DNA from: Candidatus Methanomethylophilaceae archaeon
GTDB taxonomy: Archaea; Thermoplasmatota; Thermoplasmata; Methanomassiliicoccales; Methanomethylophilaceae
Assembly: GCA_016297775.1 (NCBI GenBank)
Contig: JAEDGA010000041.1
Coordinates: forward strand, 1 to 11,563
Length of the DNA: 11,563 nt
Direction of reading: 5' to 3'
A program made the position numbers and the translations under genes. The notes beneath the pieces were generated by a model, which worked only from the letters and a program-made list of their open reading frames with translations, searched no databases and had not been told where the DNA came from. Positions within the stretch are counted from its first letter, which is position 1, and each line of letters begins with the position of its first letter. Of the stretch, positions 1 to 5,601 are shown piece by piece.

Positions 1-864
1 GTGACCAGGAGATGCGACATCCACATAACCGGTTCCAACTCCCATATGCTCTCATCGGAACTGGCCACCCACATATCGGGGAGGTATGTGGAGATCGAAT
101 TGACCCCGCTGTCCTTCCGTGAGTACATGGAGCTCCATCCTGGAGATAGAAGACAGAGGTTCAACGAGTACCTGAGGTTCGGTGCCCTCCCGGAGGTGGA
201 TCCGGCCAGAGGTGCGGAGTTCTGTGATGCACAGTTGATCGGTATATACAACACAGTCCTCGTCAAGGACATCCTCAGAAGGTTGGAGCGTGGTGATGCA
301 CGTACCTTGGATTCGATAGCCAGGTTCCTCTATTCCAACGTGGGAAACCTCACCAACATAGATTCCATCGCGAACACTCTGAATATCGGAAACTCCAAGG
401 TGTCCAGGTACGTATCCATGCTCTGCGAGGCATTCCTATTCTATGATGCGGAAAGGTACGACATCGTGGGGAAGAAGGTACTGAAGACCAATGGCAAGTT
501 CTATGCTTCCGATCTGGGGATCAGGAACGTGGCGTTGAGGGGATCCGGGATGGCGGACATCAGCAGGCCGTTGGAGAACCTGGTCTTTCTGGAGTTGGTG
601 CGCCGCGGATACACCGTCCGCATCGGATCGTTCAGGGATAGGGAGGTTGACTTCACCGCCTCCAAGGATGGAAGGACTGAATATTATCAGGTGTGTCAGA
701 CGATGCTTTCAGAAGATACACGTGAGAGGGAGTTGTATTCCTTGGAAGCGATAAGGGACAACCATCCGAAAATTGTGCTGACATTGGATGATTACGGGCT
801 CGGTTCGGATGAGGGTATCGAGATTATGAACGTTATCGATTGGTTCATGGCCTCGGAATCATGA
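1..864 (+). CDS. AAA-family ATPase with DUF4143 C-terminal domain, 5' end outside window
   Basis: The visible 287 residues begin at the ATPase sensor-1 region (ITGSN at about 9-13) and run through the conserved SELATHISGRYVEIELTPLSF stretch that typifies the AAA_14/DUF4143 family. The Walker A and B motifs that should come first are absent, so the GTG at base 1 is only where the window opens and the true start lies upstream. The middle (about 95-150) reads as a winged-helix-like segment. The C-terminal DUF4143 part has GKFYASDLGIRN near 165 and, further on, ENLVFLEL, EVDF and YYQV, the spacing of a restriction-endonuclease-like fold. The cellular role of this family is poorly known; members are numerous and variable in archaea and anaerobic bacteria. 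Family call is secure, function is not. It ends at TGA 862-864, 145 bases before the next gene. Confidence 0.88.
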   Translation: MTRRCDIHITGSNSHMLSSELATHISGRYVEIELTPLSFREYMELHPGDRRQRFNEYLRFGALPEVDPARGAEFCDAQLIGIYNTVLVKDILRRLERGDARTLDSIARFLYSNVGNLTNIDSIANTLNIGNSKVSRYVSMLCEAFLFYDAERYDIVGKKVLKTNGKFYASDLGIRNVALRGSGMADISRPLENLVFLELVRRGYTVRIGSFRDREVDFTASKDGRTEYYQVCQTMLSEDTRERELYSLEAIRDNHPKIVLTLDDYGLGSDEGIEIMNVIDWFMASES

Positions 865-970
865 TGTAGAAAAAACGATAAAAAACATCACATTTGCCGA
901 GTCTTCTTTCCAAAATATGGTGAATGGTCTGTAGCGACTATCCTAAAAAGGAATATTTGGTACAATAGTA

Positions 971-1009
971 CTATATATCCTCTTCCCGTTTTCGTGGCCA
1001 GTGATTTGA
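971..1009 (+). promoter_or_regulatory. TATA box, short leader and ribosome-binding site of the YeiH-family gene
   Basis: CTATATAT at 971-978 is a good archaeal TATA box. A start about 26 bases downstream falls near 1001, exactly at GTGAT (1001-1005), which matches the archaeal ribosome-binding consensus GGAGGTGAT. Four bases then lead to TTG at 1010. An in-frame TGA at 1007-1009 rules out any earlier start. A small inverted repeat, GTAC-aata-GTAC (960-971), touches the upstream edge of the box and could be a regulator site, but it is too short to claim. Confidence 0.65.
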
Positions 1010-2338
1010 TTGAGCGAGACCGGATCCGAAAAAGAACCCGTAAAGTATCGTTTTGTGACTGAGGACAACATGGCGATGGCCATCGGGTTCATCATCATCG
1101 CGATAGCCGCCATATCCGTTATCACGGGTGCCTTCGATTTCGCTGCCGCGAAGTTCGCTACATGGGGCAAGGATTCCGGTCTCCTCGAACAGTTCGATGC
1201 CGCCATGGTGGAGTCCATCGTCAGGACCCTGTTGGTCTACGGTGTGTTGTTCTCCGGTGCGGTATTGTTGATGCGCGAGAATGTCAAGAAGTATCTGCCC
1301 GCATTCCTTGCCGTTTTTGTTCTCGCCCTTCTCGTAAGGATCATCAGTGCGGAGTACACCATGAACAGGTATCTGGAATGGGCGTTCTTCGCGATCATCA
1401 TCGGTCTCCTCATCTCGAACACCGTCGGAACACCAGAATGGATGAAACCTGCCATCAAGACCGAACTCTACATCAAGACCGGTCTGGTCATAATGGGATT
1501 CTCCGTCCTGTTCTCCAAGATCCTCAATTTCGGATTGTATGGTATCGGTATCGCGTGGGGTGTGACACCCATCGTCATCATAGTTATGTGGATACTGGGA
1601 ACGCGCGTCTTCAAGATGAAGGATGAGGCGACGGTCATAACCATGGCCGCGGCCACCAGCGTCTGCGGTACCAGCGCGGCCATTGCCACAGGTGCCGCCA
1701 GCGGTATCAAGAAGAGCGATCTTTCGCTCGTCGTATCCATCTCCATCCTCGCCACCGTCCTCATGATGGCGTTCGAACCCATCATAATAGATCTTCTGGG
1801 TCTCAGCCCCATCATGGGCGGTGCACTCATCGGAGGTACCATCGATTCCACCGGTGCGGTGGCCGTTGCGGGTACCGCTCTCGGAGAGGAGGCGCAGACC
1901 GCCGCTGTCCTGGTCAAATCCATCCAGAACATCCTCATCGGATTCATCGCATTCGCCGTGGCGGTATATTTCGCATCCCGTGGAAAGGGTGATGCCGGTG
2001 CCAAGGTGGGTGTCTCCGAGATCTGGAAGCGTTTCCCCAAGTTCGTCATCGGATTCTTCGTGGCATCCATCGTGGCATCCTTCCTCGTACAGCCCATGTT
2101 CGGTCTCGATACGGTCAACTCCATCAACAAGGTGCTGGATCAGTACAAGAACTGGGCATTCATCCTCGCATTCCTGAGCATAGGTCTGGAGACTAACTTC
2201 CGCGAACTCCGTAGCAAGCTCAGCGGAGGTGCACCTCTCAAGCTGTATGTCTGCGGTCAGGCGTTCAACATCGTCCTCACGTTCATCGTGGTATGGTTCC
2301 TCCTGTCCGGAACGTTCTTCCCCATCCCGGAGCTTTGA
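1010..2338 (+). CDS. yeiH: YeiH/UPF0324-family putative sulfate (anion) exporter
   Basis: A 442-residue polytopic membrane protein of the Cons_hypoth698 family (Pfam PF03601), annotated by homology as putative sulfate exporters; substrates of most members are unproven. Family hallmarks are visible: SVCGTSAAIA at 217-226, GGTIDSTGAV at 275-284 and LSIGLETNF at 389-397, the re-entrant-type segments of this transporter fold. About ten hydrophobic segments run from residue 22 to 433. The TTG start at 1010 is chosen because a TATA box and GTGAT ribosome site are correctly placed and TGA precedes it in frame. ATG at 1070 (residue 21, with GAGG at 1061-1064) is a possible alternative, but it would remove the TEDN segment before the first helix that relatives usually keep. 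The stop is followed after one base by the next start, so the two are probably translated together. Long antisense frames here are shadows. Confidence 0.9.
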   Translation: MSETGSEKEPVKYRFVTEDNMAMAIGFIIIAIAAISVITGAFDFAAAKFATWGKDSGLLEQFDAAMVESIVRTLLVYGVLFSGAVLLMRENVKKYLPAFLAVFVLALLVRIISAEYTMNRYLEWAFFAIIIGLLISNTVGTPEWMKPAIKTELYIKTGLVIMGFSVLFSKILNFGLYGIGIAWGVTPIVIIVMWILGTRVFKMKDEATVITMAAATSVCGTSAAIATGAASGIKKSDLSLVVSISILATVLMMAFEPIIIDLLGLSPIMGGALIGGTIDSTGAVAVAGTALGEEAQTAAVLVKSIQNILIGFIAFAVAVYFASRGKGDAGAKVGVSEIWKRFPKFVIGFFVASIVASFLVQPMFGLDTVNSINKVLDQYKNWAFILAFLSIGLETNFRELRSKLSGGAPLKLYVCGQAFNIVLTFIVVWFLLSGTFFPIPEL

Positions 2339-2339
2339 T

Positions 2340-2660
2340 ATGAGGTACGGGAGGGTTGCAGGCATCGTTCTCGGAGCAGGTGCGCTCATACTGATAGGTT
2401 ATGTGATGGTCAACGGCATCGGTCTGGTGGACGGTCTGGATTTCGGTGCCGGGGCATATTATTACGCAGATATCCCGGAATTCGACAAACTGACGGCATC
2501 CACAACGGATTTCGGCGATTCCTCTTTCGCGGTGATCGCATTCTTCGTTATATGGAGCATTATCGTACTGGGTCTTCTGATGTTGGTGAAAGCCATCCCA
2601 AGACCTTCGGATGAGGGTCAGGATCCCGACGATCCCGTACAGGCCGGGCCCCGTGAATGA
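2340..2660 (+). CDS. small two-helix membrane protein coupled to the YeiH-family transporter
   Basis: A 106-residue protein that I do not recognise. It has two clear hydrophobic segments, about 5-25 (VAGIVLGAGALILIGYVMV) and about 63-83, joined by a roughly 35-residue soluble loop rich in Asp, Tyr and Thr. The charged tail (about 86-106) is acidic and proline-rich. With Arg 2 and Arg 5 at the front and Lys 84 and Arg 88 after helix two, the positive-inside rule places both ends in the cytoplasm and the loop outside. ATG at 2340 lies one base after the transporter stop. The frame is open further upstream, but that stretch overlaps the transporter and reads as Ser/Arg-rich shadow sequence. Inference: an accessory subunit or stabiliser of the transporter. 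No enzymatic motif is seen. Confidence 0.75.
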   Translation: MRYGRVAGIVLGAGALILIGYVMVNGIGLVDGLDFGAGAYYYADIPEFDKLTASTTDFGDSSFAVIAFFVIWSIIVLGLLMLVKAIPRPSDEGQDPDDPVQAGPRE

Positions 2661-2714
2661 CCATCATTAACATCCCTGACATCGTTCACTGATGATGTAT
2701 CCGATATTCTTATC

Positions 2715-3077
2715 ATGGCATATCCCATCCGGGAGGGTATGGATCCGCAGCCGAAGCAGAAAGCCAGCAAGCACGTATGTCTTACCATCAGGGGCCCGAT
2801 GGGCATCTCCGACGATCCCATATTCGACATAGTCTCCGCTTTGGCCGACAGGGACGTCCTTGTCATGGTCCGCGGTCTTGCACGTGAGGAGATCCGCTCC
2901 CCGTTCACCGACGGTGTGTTCGGCATGGACGAATCCAGGACCAATGCTGCCATACGCAAGATGAAGGGTGCAGGATTGATATCGTCACGCAGGGACGGCC
3001 CAGACCATGTATATTTCCTGAACAAGGGACGTTACAAGGAGCTGGAACATTTTCTGAGCGGATTGTTCCAGGAGTGA
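2715..3077 (+). CDS. winged helix-turn-helix DNA-binding protein (probable transcriptional regulator)
   Basis: A 120-residue soluble protein whose middle and end fit a winged helix: a helical segment IFDIVSALADRDVLVMVRGL (about 36-55), a recognition-helix candidate ESRTNAAIRKMKGAGLI (about 76-92), then a wing-like SSRRDGPDHVYFLNKGRY (about 93-110) and a closing helix. The MKGAGLISSRRDG wording resembles ArsR/MarR-type regulators, where the recognition helix is followed by the strand-loop-strand wing. No metal- or ligand-binding motif stands out. Starts: ATG 2715 has no clear ribosome site. ATG 2739 follows a purine-rich GGGAGGG by only one base, which is too close for a normal site, so 2715 is kept with modest certainty. 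It lies 54 bases after the two-helix protein, so it might regulate the transporter pair, but that is inference. It converges on the ACT-domain gene with only 18 bases between stops. Confidence 0.75.
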   Translation: MAYPIREGMDPQPKQKASKHVCLTIRGPMGISDDPIFDIVSALADRDVLVMVRGLAREEIRSPFTDGVFGMDESRTNAAIRKMKGAGLISSRRDGPDHVYFLNKGRYKELEHFLSGLFQE

Positions 3078-3095
3078 TTCCGTATCGTTGATGTA

Positions 3096-3536
3096 TCAGG
3101 CACGATCCATATTCCGGATCCACTCGTAACCTGCTTCGGAGAGCACATTAACGGTATCCGATACCCTGTCCTTCCTCACGAGCACATAATCCGTGTCGAA
3201 CGTAGATACGACGAAGACGCCTATATTCTCCCTCGCAAGTATGCCGGTTATCTTTGACAGTATGCCTATGAGCGACAGATCCAGCGTCCCGACTATACGG
3301 AACGCCATCCACCCGTCGTCCCTGCATGATATGCGATCCTCCGGAACATCCGATGACGGACAGACAACGGATATCTCATCATCCGTCCTGCAATAGAACA
3401 AGAATTCTGAATCCACATCCATGAGATTCGCGGAATCGGATTTGCATATCGAGAACTCTTGTTCGAGGAATTGCAGCATCATACGAACGGGATGGTATTT
3501 TCCGTATAGAAACGATGGTCCATCCGTATCATGCAT
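3096..3536 (-). CDS. ACT-domain protein (ACT_7 type, probable amino acid sensor)
   Basis: A 146-residue protein. Its C-terminal half, GWMAFRIVGTLDLSLIGILSKITGILARENIGVFVVSTFDTDYVLV (in two parts, about 79-99 and 100-123), is a clear ACT domain: strand, GILSKIT helix, IGVFVVST strand, then a last strand and helix. The N-terminal half (FLEQEFSICK, SEFLFYCRTDDEISVVC) matches the partner ACT-like lobe of ACT_7/CASTOR-like proteins, small cytosolic proteins thought to bind amino acids. No DNA-binding or catalytic domain is attached. The ATG at 3534-3536 lies about 13 bases after a start expected from a minus-strand TATA box near 3575. ATG codons at 3480-3482 and 3477-3479 (residues 19 and 20) begin closer to where relatives begin and are realistic alternatives. 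It is divergent from the redox operon and convergent with the winged-helix gene. Confidence 0.85.
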   Translation of the reverse strand: MHDTDGPSFLYGKYHPVRMMLQFLEQEFSICKSDSANLMDVDSEFLFYCRTDDEISVVCPSSDVPEDRISCRDDGWMAFRIVGTLDLSLIGILSKITGILARENIGVFVVSTFDTDYVLVRKDRVSDTVNVLSEAGYEWIRNMDRA

Positions 3537-3569
3537 ACGGTTATGTCATCTTCTATGATACTAATTCTA

Positions 3570-3580
3570 CCATATAGATA
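3570..3580 (-). promoter_or_regulatory. TATA box candidate of the ACT-domain gene
   Basis: Read on the minus strand the bases are TATCTATATGG, a reasonable archaeal TATA box. A start about 26 bases downstream (near 3549) would give a leader of about 13 bases to the ATG at 3536. The leader shows no strong ribosome site. AT-rich sequence continues across 3550-3630, so exact placement is uncertain. Confidence 0.4.
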
Positions 3581-3610
3581 GATTAATAATGGTCATAGTA
3601 CAATTCTAAA

Positions 3611-3653
3611 GTGTTATACGTAAATATACCGTTATTTGGTTCAGGTGATATAT
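3611..3653 (+). promoter_or_regulatory. TATA box, short leader and ribosome-binding site of the redox operon
   Basis: GTGTTATACG (3611-3620) is the best-spaced TATA box; a start about 26 bases on would fall near 3643. AGGTGAT at 3643-3649 is an almost complete archaeal ribosome-binding site, and four bases later comes TTG at 3654. A second AT patch, TAAATATACC (3621-3630), would start transcription inside the ribosome site and is less likely. This arrangement shows that translation begins at TTG 3654 rather than at the in-frame TTG at 3636. Confidence 0.6.
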
Positions 3654-4292
3654 TTGAAGTACCGTTGTACGATCTGTGGTCATATCTATGACGAAGAGAA
3701 GGAGAAGACACTCTTCAAGGATCTTCCCGACGATTGGAAGTGTCCCCTCTGCGGTGCATTGAAGAGCGATTTCGTTCCGGTGGAGGATGCAAAGGCGAAG
3801 AAGATGATATCGGAGCCTGTAGAGGATTTCGAGGACATGGAGGGCCTTACCGTATCCCAGATGTCCGCACTCTGCTCCAACCTCGCAAGAGGATGCGAGA
3901 AACAGTACAGGTTCGATGATATGAGGTCCTTCACCGAGCTTGCGGAATACTTCGGTTCCATCTCCCCTGCCGTCAATGACGGAAAGGTGGAGGATATCGC
4001 ATCCAGGATCATGTCTGATGTGAATGAGAACTACCCCGGGGCCGTGGAGGTATGTTCGCAGGAGGCGGACAGGGGTGCATGGCGCATCTGTGTCTGGGGA
4101 GAGAAGGTCACCAGGATGTTGAACTCTCTTGTGAAGAGATACCTCGAAGAGGGGGAGGACATGCTTAAGGATACACAGATCTGGGTATGTACCATATGCG
4201 GATTCGTTTACGTCGGAGATCTGCCTCCTGAGATGTGTCCCGTATGCAAGGTCCCCAGTTGGAAGTTCCAGAAGATGGAGGCGAAAGCATGA
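3654..4292 (+). CDS. rubredoxin - helical core - rubredoxin protein (rubrerythrin-like, diiron ligands missing)
   Basis: A 212-residue cytosolic electron-transfer protein. The N-terminal rubredoxin has C5-x2-C8-G and C30-P-L-C33-G with the short loop seen in reverse rubrerythrins; these four cysteines should hold one iron. A second rubredoxin-like knuckle closes the protein: C179-x2-C182-G and C195-P-V-C198, WVCTICGFVY wording as at the end of classical rubrerythrins. The roughly 120 residues between are helical (for example 84-100 and 137-170). They sit where the ferritin-like diiron domain would be, but the only histidine in the whole protein is His 10 inside the first rubredoxin. The ExxH pairs needed for a diiron site are therefore absent. 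Four extra cysteines (74, 81, 134, 146) lie in the core. Start TTG 3654 is set by AGGTGAT; an upstream in-frame TTG (3636) would add MVQVIY before the domain. It overlaps the ferredoxin gene by ATGA. Likely role, inferred: electron relay in oxygen or peroxide defence. Confidence 0.85.
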   Translation: MKYRCTICGHIYDEEKEKTLFKDLPDDWKCPLCGALKSDFVPVEDAKAKKMISEPVEDFEDMEGLTVSQMSALCSNLARGCEKQYRFDDMRSFTELAEYFGSISPAVNDGKVEDIASRIMSDVNENYPGAVEVCSQEADRGAWRICVWGEKVTRMLNSLVKRYLEEGEDMLKDTQIWVCTICGFVYVGDLPPEMCPVCKVPSWKFQKMEAKA

Positions 4293-4918
4293 AGTTCGCA
4301 TACAGGAACCTCAGACTCTGCACCAAGGACTGCCTCTGTCTCTATGTATGTCCCACCGGTGCAACGGATACCGAGGACAGTATCATCGATGTGACCAAGT
4401 GCAACGGATGCGGAGCATGTTCGGATGCCTGCCCGTCCGGTGCCATCAGCATGGTGCCTAAGGAGTATCCCGCACAGCAGAAGCACGGGGAGCGCGTATT
4501 GGCCTCCTTGGACAAGCTATCCAAGAGCAAGACCGAGCAGGAGGATATCGCACGCGGTATCGCCGCATCCACCGACAAGGACGGCCTGTACCGTCTCATG
4601 AAGGCATTCGAGATGTCCAACAGACTGATGGCCGAGGACATCCTGCGCGAATCAGGATACATGCTCCCCCAGAGTGCGAATGCACAGAATTTCCTCATCT
4701 CTATGCTGGAGAACCCGCCAAAGGGATTCCCAGTCAAGGCCGCGGAGGACATCCTGGATTCCATTGGGTGCAACGAGCCCGAACTCCTCCGCAAGAGGAA
4801 GGGTGAGGCAGCCTACAAGTGCGGATACTGCGGAGTCATATTCATGGCACCCGAGGGATCCGACCTCACCTGTCCTGCATGCAAGACATCGGGAGAGAGT
4901 TTTAAGAAGGTGGAGTGA
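4289..4918 (+). CDS. ferredoxin-type 4Fe-4S protein with helical core and C-terminal rubredoxin-like knuckle
   Basis: A 209-residue iron-sulfur protein. The N-terminal 2[4Fe-4S] module has an unusually spaced first motif, C11-x3-C15-x-C17-x3-C21-P, and a standard second one, C38-x2-C41-x2-C44-x3-C48-P. About 120 mostly helical residues follow (60-170, e.g. LYRLMKAFEMSNRLMAEDIL). The end is a rubredoxin-like knuckle, C178-x2-C181-G and C195-P-A-C198, with SFKKVE last; it may bind iron or zinc. Start ATG 4289 overlaps the previous stop (ATGA) and has GGAGG at 4277-4281, seven bases ahead; the open frame further upstream lies inside the preceding gene. The overlap argues for a joint operon and probably a physical pair with the double rubredoxin. 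From what is known of related modules, electrons would pass between the 4Fe-4S clusters and the mononuclear sites; donor and acceptor are unknown. A hairpin at 4931-4954 follows the stop. Confidence 0.85.
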   Translation: MKFAYRNLRLCTKDCLCLYVCPTGATDTEDSIIDVTKCNGCGACSDACPSGAISMVPKEYPAQQKHGERVLASLDKLSKSKTEQEDIARGIAASTDKDGLYRLMKAFEMSNRLMAEDILRESGYMLPQSANAQNFLISMLENPPKGFPVKAAEDILDSIGCNEPELLRKRKGEAAYKCGYCGVIFMAPEGSDLTCPACKTSGESFKKVE

Positions 4919-4930
4919 CCGTCCTTTCCC

Positions 4931-4960
4931 AGCCGCCCTCATCAGGGGGCGGCTCAAATT
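4931..4960 (+). terminator. GC-rich hairpin with T-rich tail after the redox operon
   Basis: AGCCGCCC (4931-4938) pairs perfectly with GGGCGGCT (4947-4954) around an eight-base loop and is followed by CAAATTTCTTT. It begins 12 bases after the ferredoxin stop. It resembles a bacterial intrinsic terminator; in archaea the T-rich tail alone can terminate, so the hairpin may instead protect the transcript end. Confidence 0.65.
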
Positions 4961-5076
4961 TCTTTACCGATATCCGATTCCCGTTTCCTTCACACATTGG
5001 TTCGATGCGGTATCGGGGGCGATCCCTCGGCATAATTATAACTTCAATAACGTTACAAATAATAAAATAGATTACC

Positions 5077-5117
5077 AATTAATATCCGGTAACGCAGTCA
5101 TCATACAGGGGGTATGT
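5077..5117 (+). promoter_or_regulatory. TATA box, short leader and ribosome-binding site of the zinc-ribbon gene
   Basis: AATTAATAT at 5077-5085 lies about 26 bases ahead of GGGGGT (5108-5113), which can pair with the 16S tail if one G-U pair is allowed, and TTG follows four bases later at 5118. A second AT-rich patch (AAATAATAAAATAG, 5057-5070) could also serve. The spacing copies that of the genes at 1010 and 3654. Confidence 0.5.
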
Positions 5118-5378
5118 TTGGTCTGCAACGACAGATTCTGTCAGAGTTGTGCGATGCCGATGCCTGATGATTCCGTTCTCGGAAAGGACAAGGACGGTTC
5201 TTTGAACTCGGATTATTGCAAATACTGTTACGATAACGGGGAGTTCCTCCATAATGTGACCATGGAGGAATTCATCGAAGCATGTTCGCAGTTCGGTGCG
5301 CAGGCAGGTATGACGAACGAACAGATGCGCGAACATTGTGCAAAGATCTTCCCTACATTGAAAAGATGGAAGAAATGA
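5118..5378 (+). CDS. small zinc-ribbon protein (zf-ribbon_2 type)
   Basis: An 86-residue protein of the 'putative zinc ribbon' family (PF12674 type). The metal knuckles are FC8-x2-C11 (FCQSCAMPM) and YC34-x2-C37 (DYCKYCYDNG), separated by the family's usual KDKDGSLNSDY linker. A helical tail contains TMEEFIEAC and ends in the characteristic FPTLKRWK. An additional cysteine, C3, sits just before the first knuckle. TTG 5118 is chosen because GGGGGT stands four bases ahead and relatives begin only a few residues before FCQSC. The first in-frame ATG (5154) would cut through the first knuckle. The frame is open for hundreds of bases upstream, but that part lies in the previous gene and in the AT-rich promoter. 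Function of the family is unknown; binding of nucleic acid or protein is only a guess. It appears monocistronic. Confidence 0.8.
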   Translation: MVCNDRFCQSCAMPMPDDSVLGKDKDGSLNSDYCKYCYDNGEFLHNVTMEEFIEACSQFGAQAGMTNEQMREHCAKIFPTLKRWKK

Positions 5379-5484
5379 TGGACACAGGATGTGCGCTGTA
5401 CGTCACCGTTCTGCGTATGGCTGTGCATCCAGAATATCACGTACATCCAATAACGATTTAAGCGTTATACTTTAAGAGTAAAAT

Positions 5485-5561
5485 CTGTCCAATATGAGAC
5501 AGTAATTTTGGATTAAGTAATAGGGTATACGGAGTTGTATTTTTTGAATCATACTGTCCAA
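5485..5561. repeat. CTGTCCAA direct repeat and CTGTC/GACAG inverted repeat upstream of the ABC importer
   Basis: CTGTCCAA occurs at 5485-5492 and again at 5554-5561, 69 bases apart. The first copy is half of CTGTC-caatatga-GACAG (5485-5502), and the second ends six bases before the importer TATA box. The rest of the 223-base gap (5379-5601) is AT-rich with no credible open frame; a further TATA-like TTATACTT lies at 5465-5472. A regulator-binding role is plausible but unproven, since eight-base repeats can arise by chance. Confidence 0.35.
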
Positions 5562-5566
5562 CAAGA

Positions 5567-5601
5567 CTTATAATCTCTGTACCTGCTTTTCATCCGATAT
5601 C
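5567..5601 (+). promoter_or_regulatory. TATA box and near-leaderless start of the ABC importer operon
   Basis: CTTATAAT at 5567-5574 is a strong TATA box. A start about 26 bases downstream falls near 5597, only about five bases before ATG 5602. No ribosome-binding sequence precedes the ATG, which fits a leaderless or near-leaderless archaeal message, in contrast to the strong internal ribosome site of the second gene. Confidence 0.6.

Noticed and set aside
971..2389. 472-codon open frame on the minus strand
   Set aside because: It is antisense to the YeiH-family gene, its translation is Asp/Glu/Gly/His-rich without domains, and the plus frame has clear family motifs. It is a by-product of codon bias.
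2663..2697. Possible hairpin CATCA...TGATG between the two-helix protein and the winged-helix gene
   Set aside because: The stem is only five pairs with a long loop and no T-tract, below what I would call a terminator.
3606..4301. 231-codon minus-strand open frame
   Set aside because: It covers the rubredoxin gene in antisense; the plus strand has the metal-binding cysteines, ribosome site and operon overlap.
4995..5030. tRNA T-arm-like GGTTCGATGC
   Set aside because: No matching acceptor, anticodon or D arms can be placed around it on either strand.
4674..5117. Upstream extension of the zinc-ribbon reading frame
   Set aside because: It runs through the ferredoxin gene in another frame, a terminator hairpin and an AT-rich promoter, and the zinc-ribbon family starts near the first CxxC.
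5494..5505. Three-codon frame ATGAGACAGTAA just after a TATA-like box, as a possible leader peptide
   Set aside because: It is too short and lacks a ribosome site or regulatory codon run; chance is sufficient.
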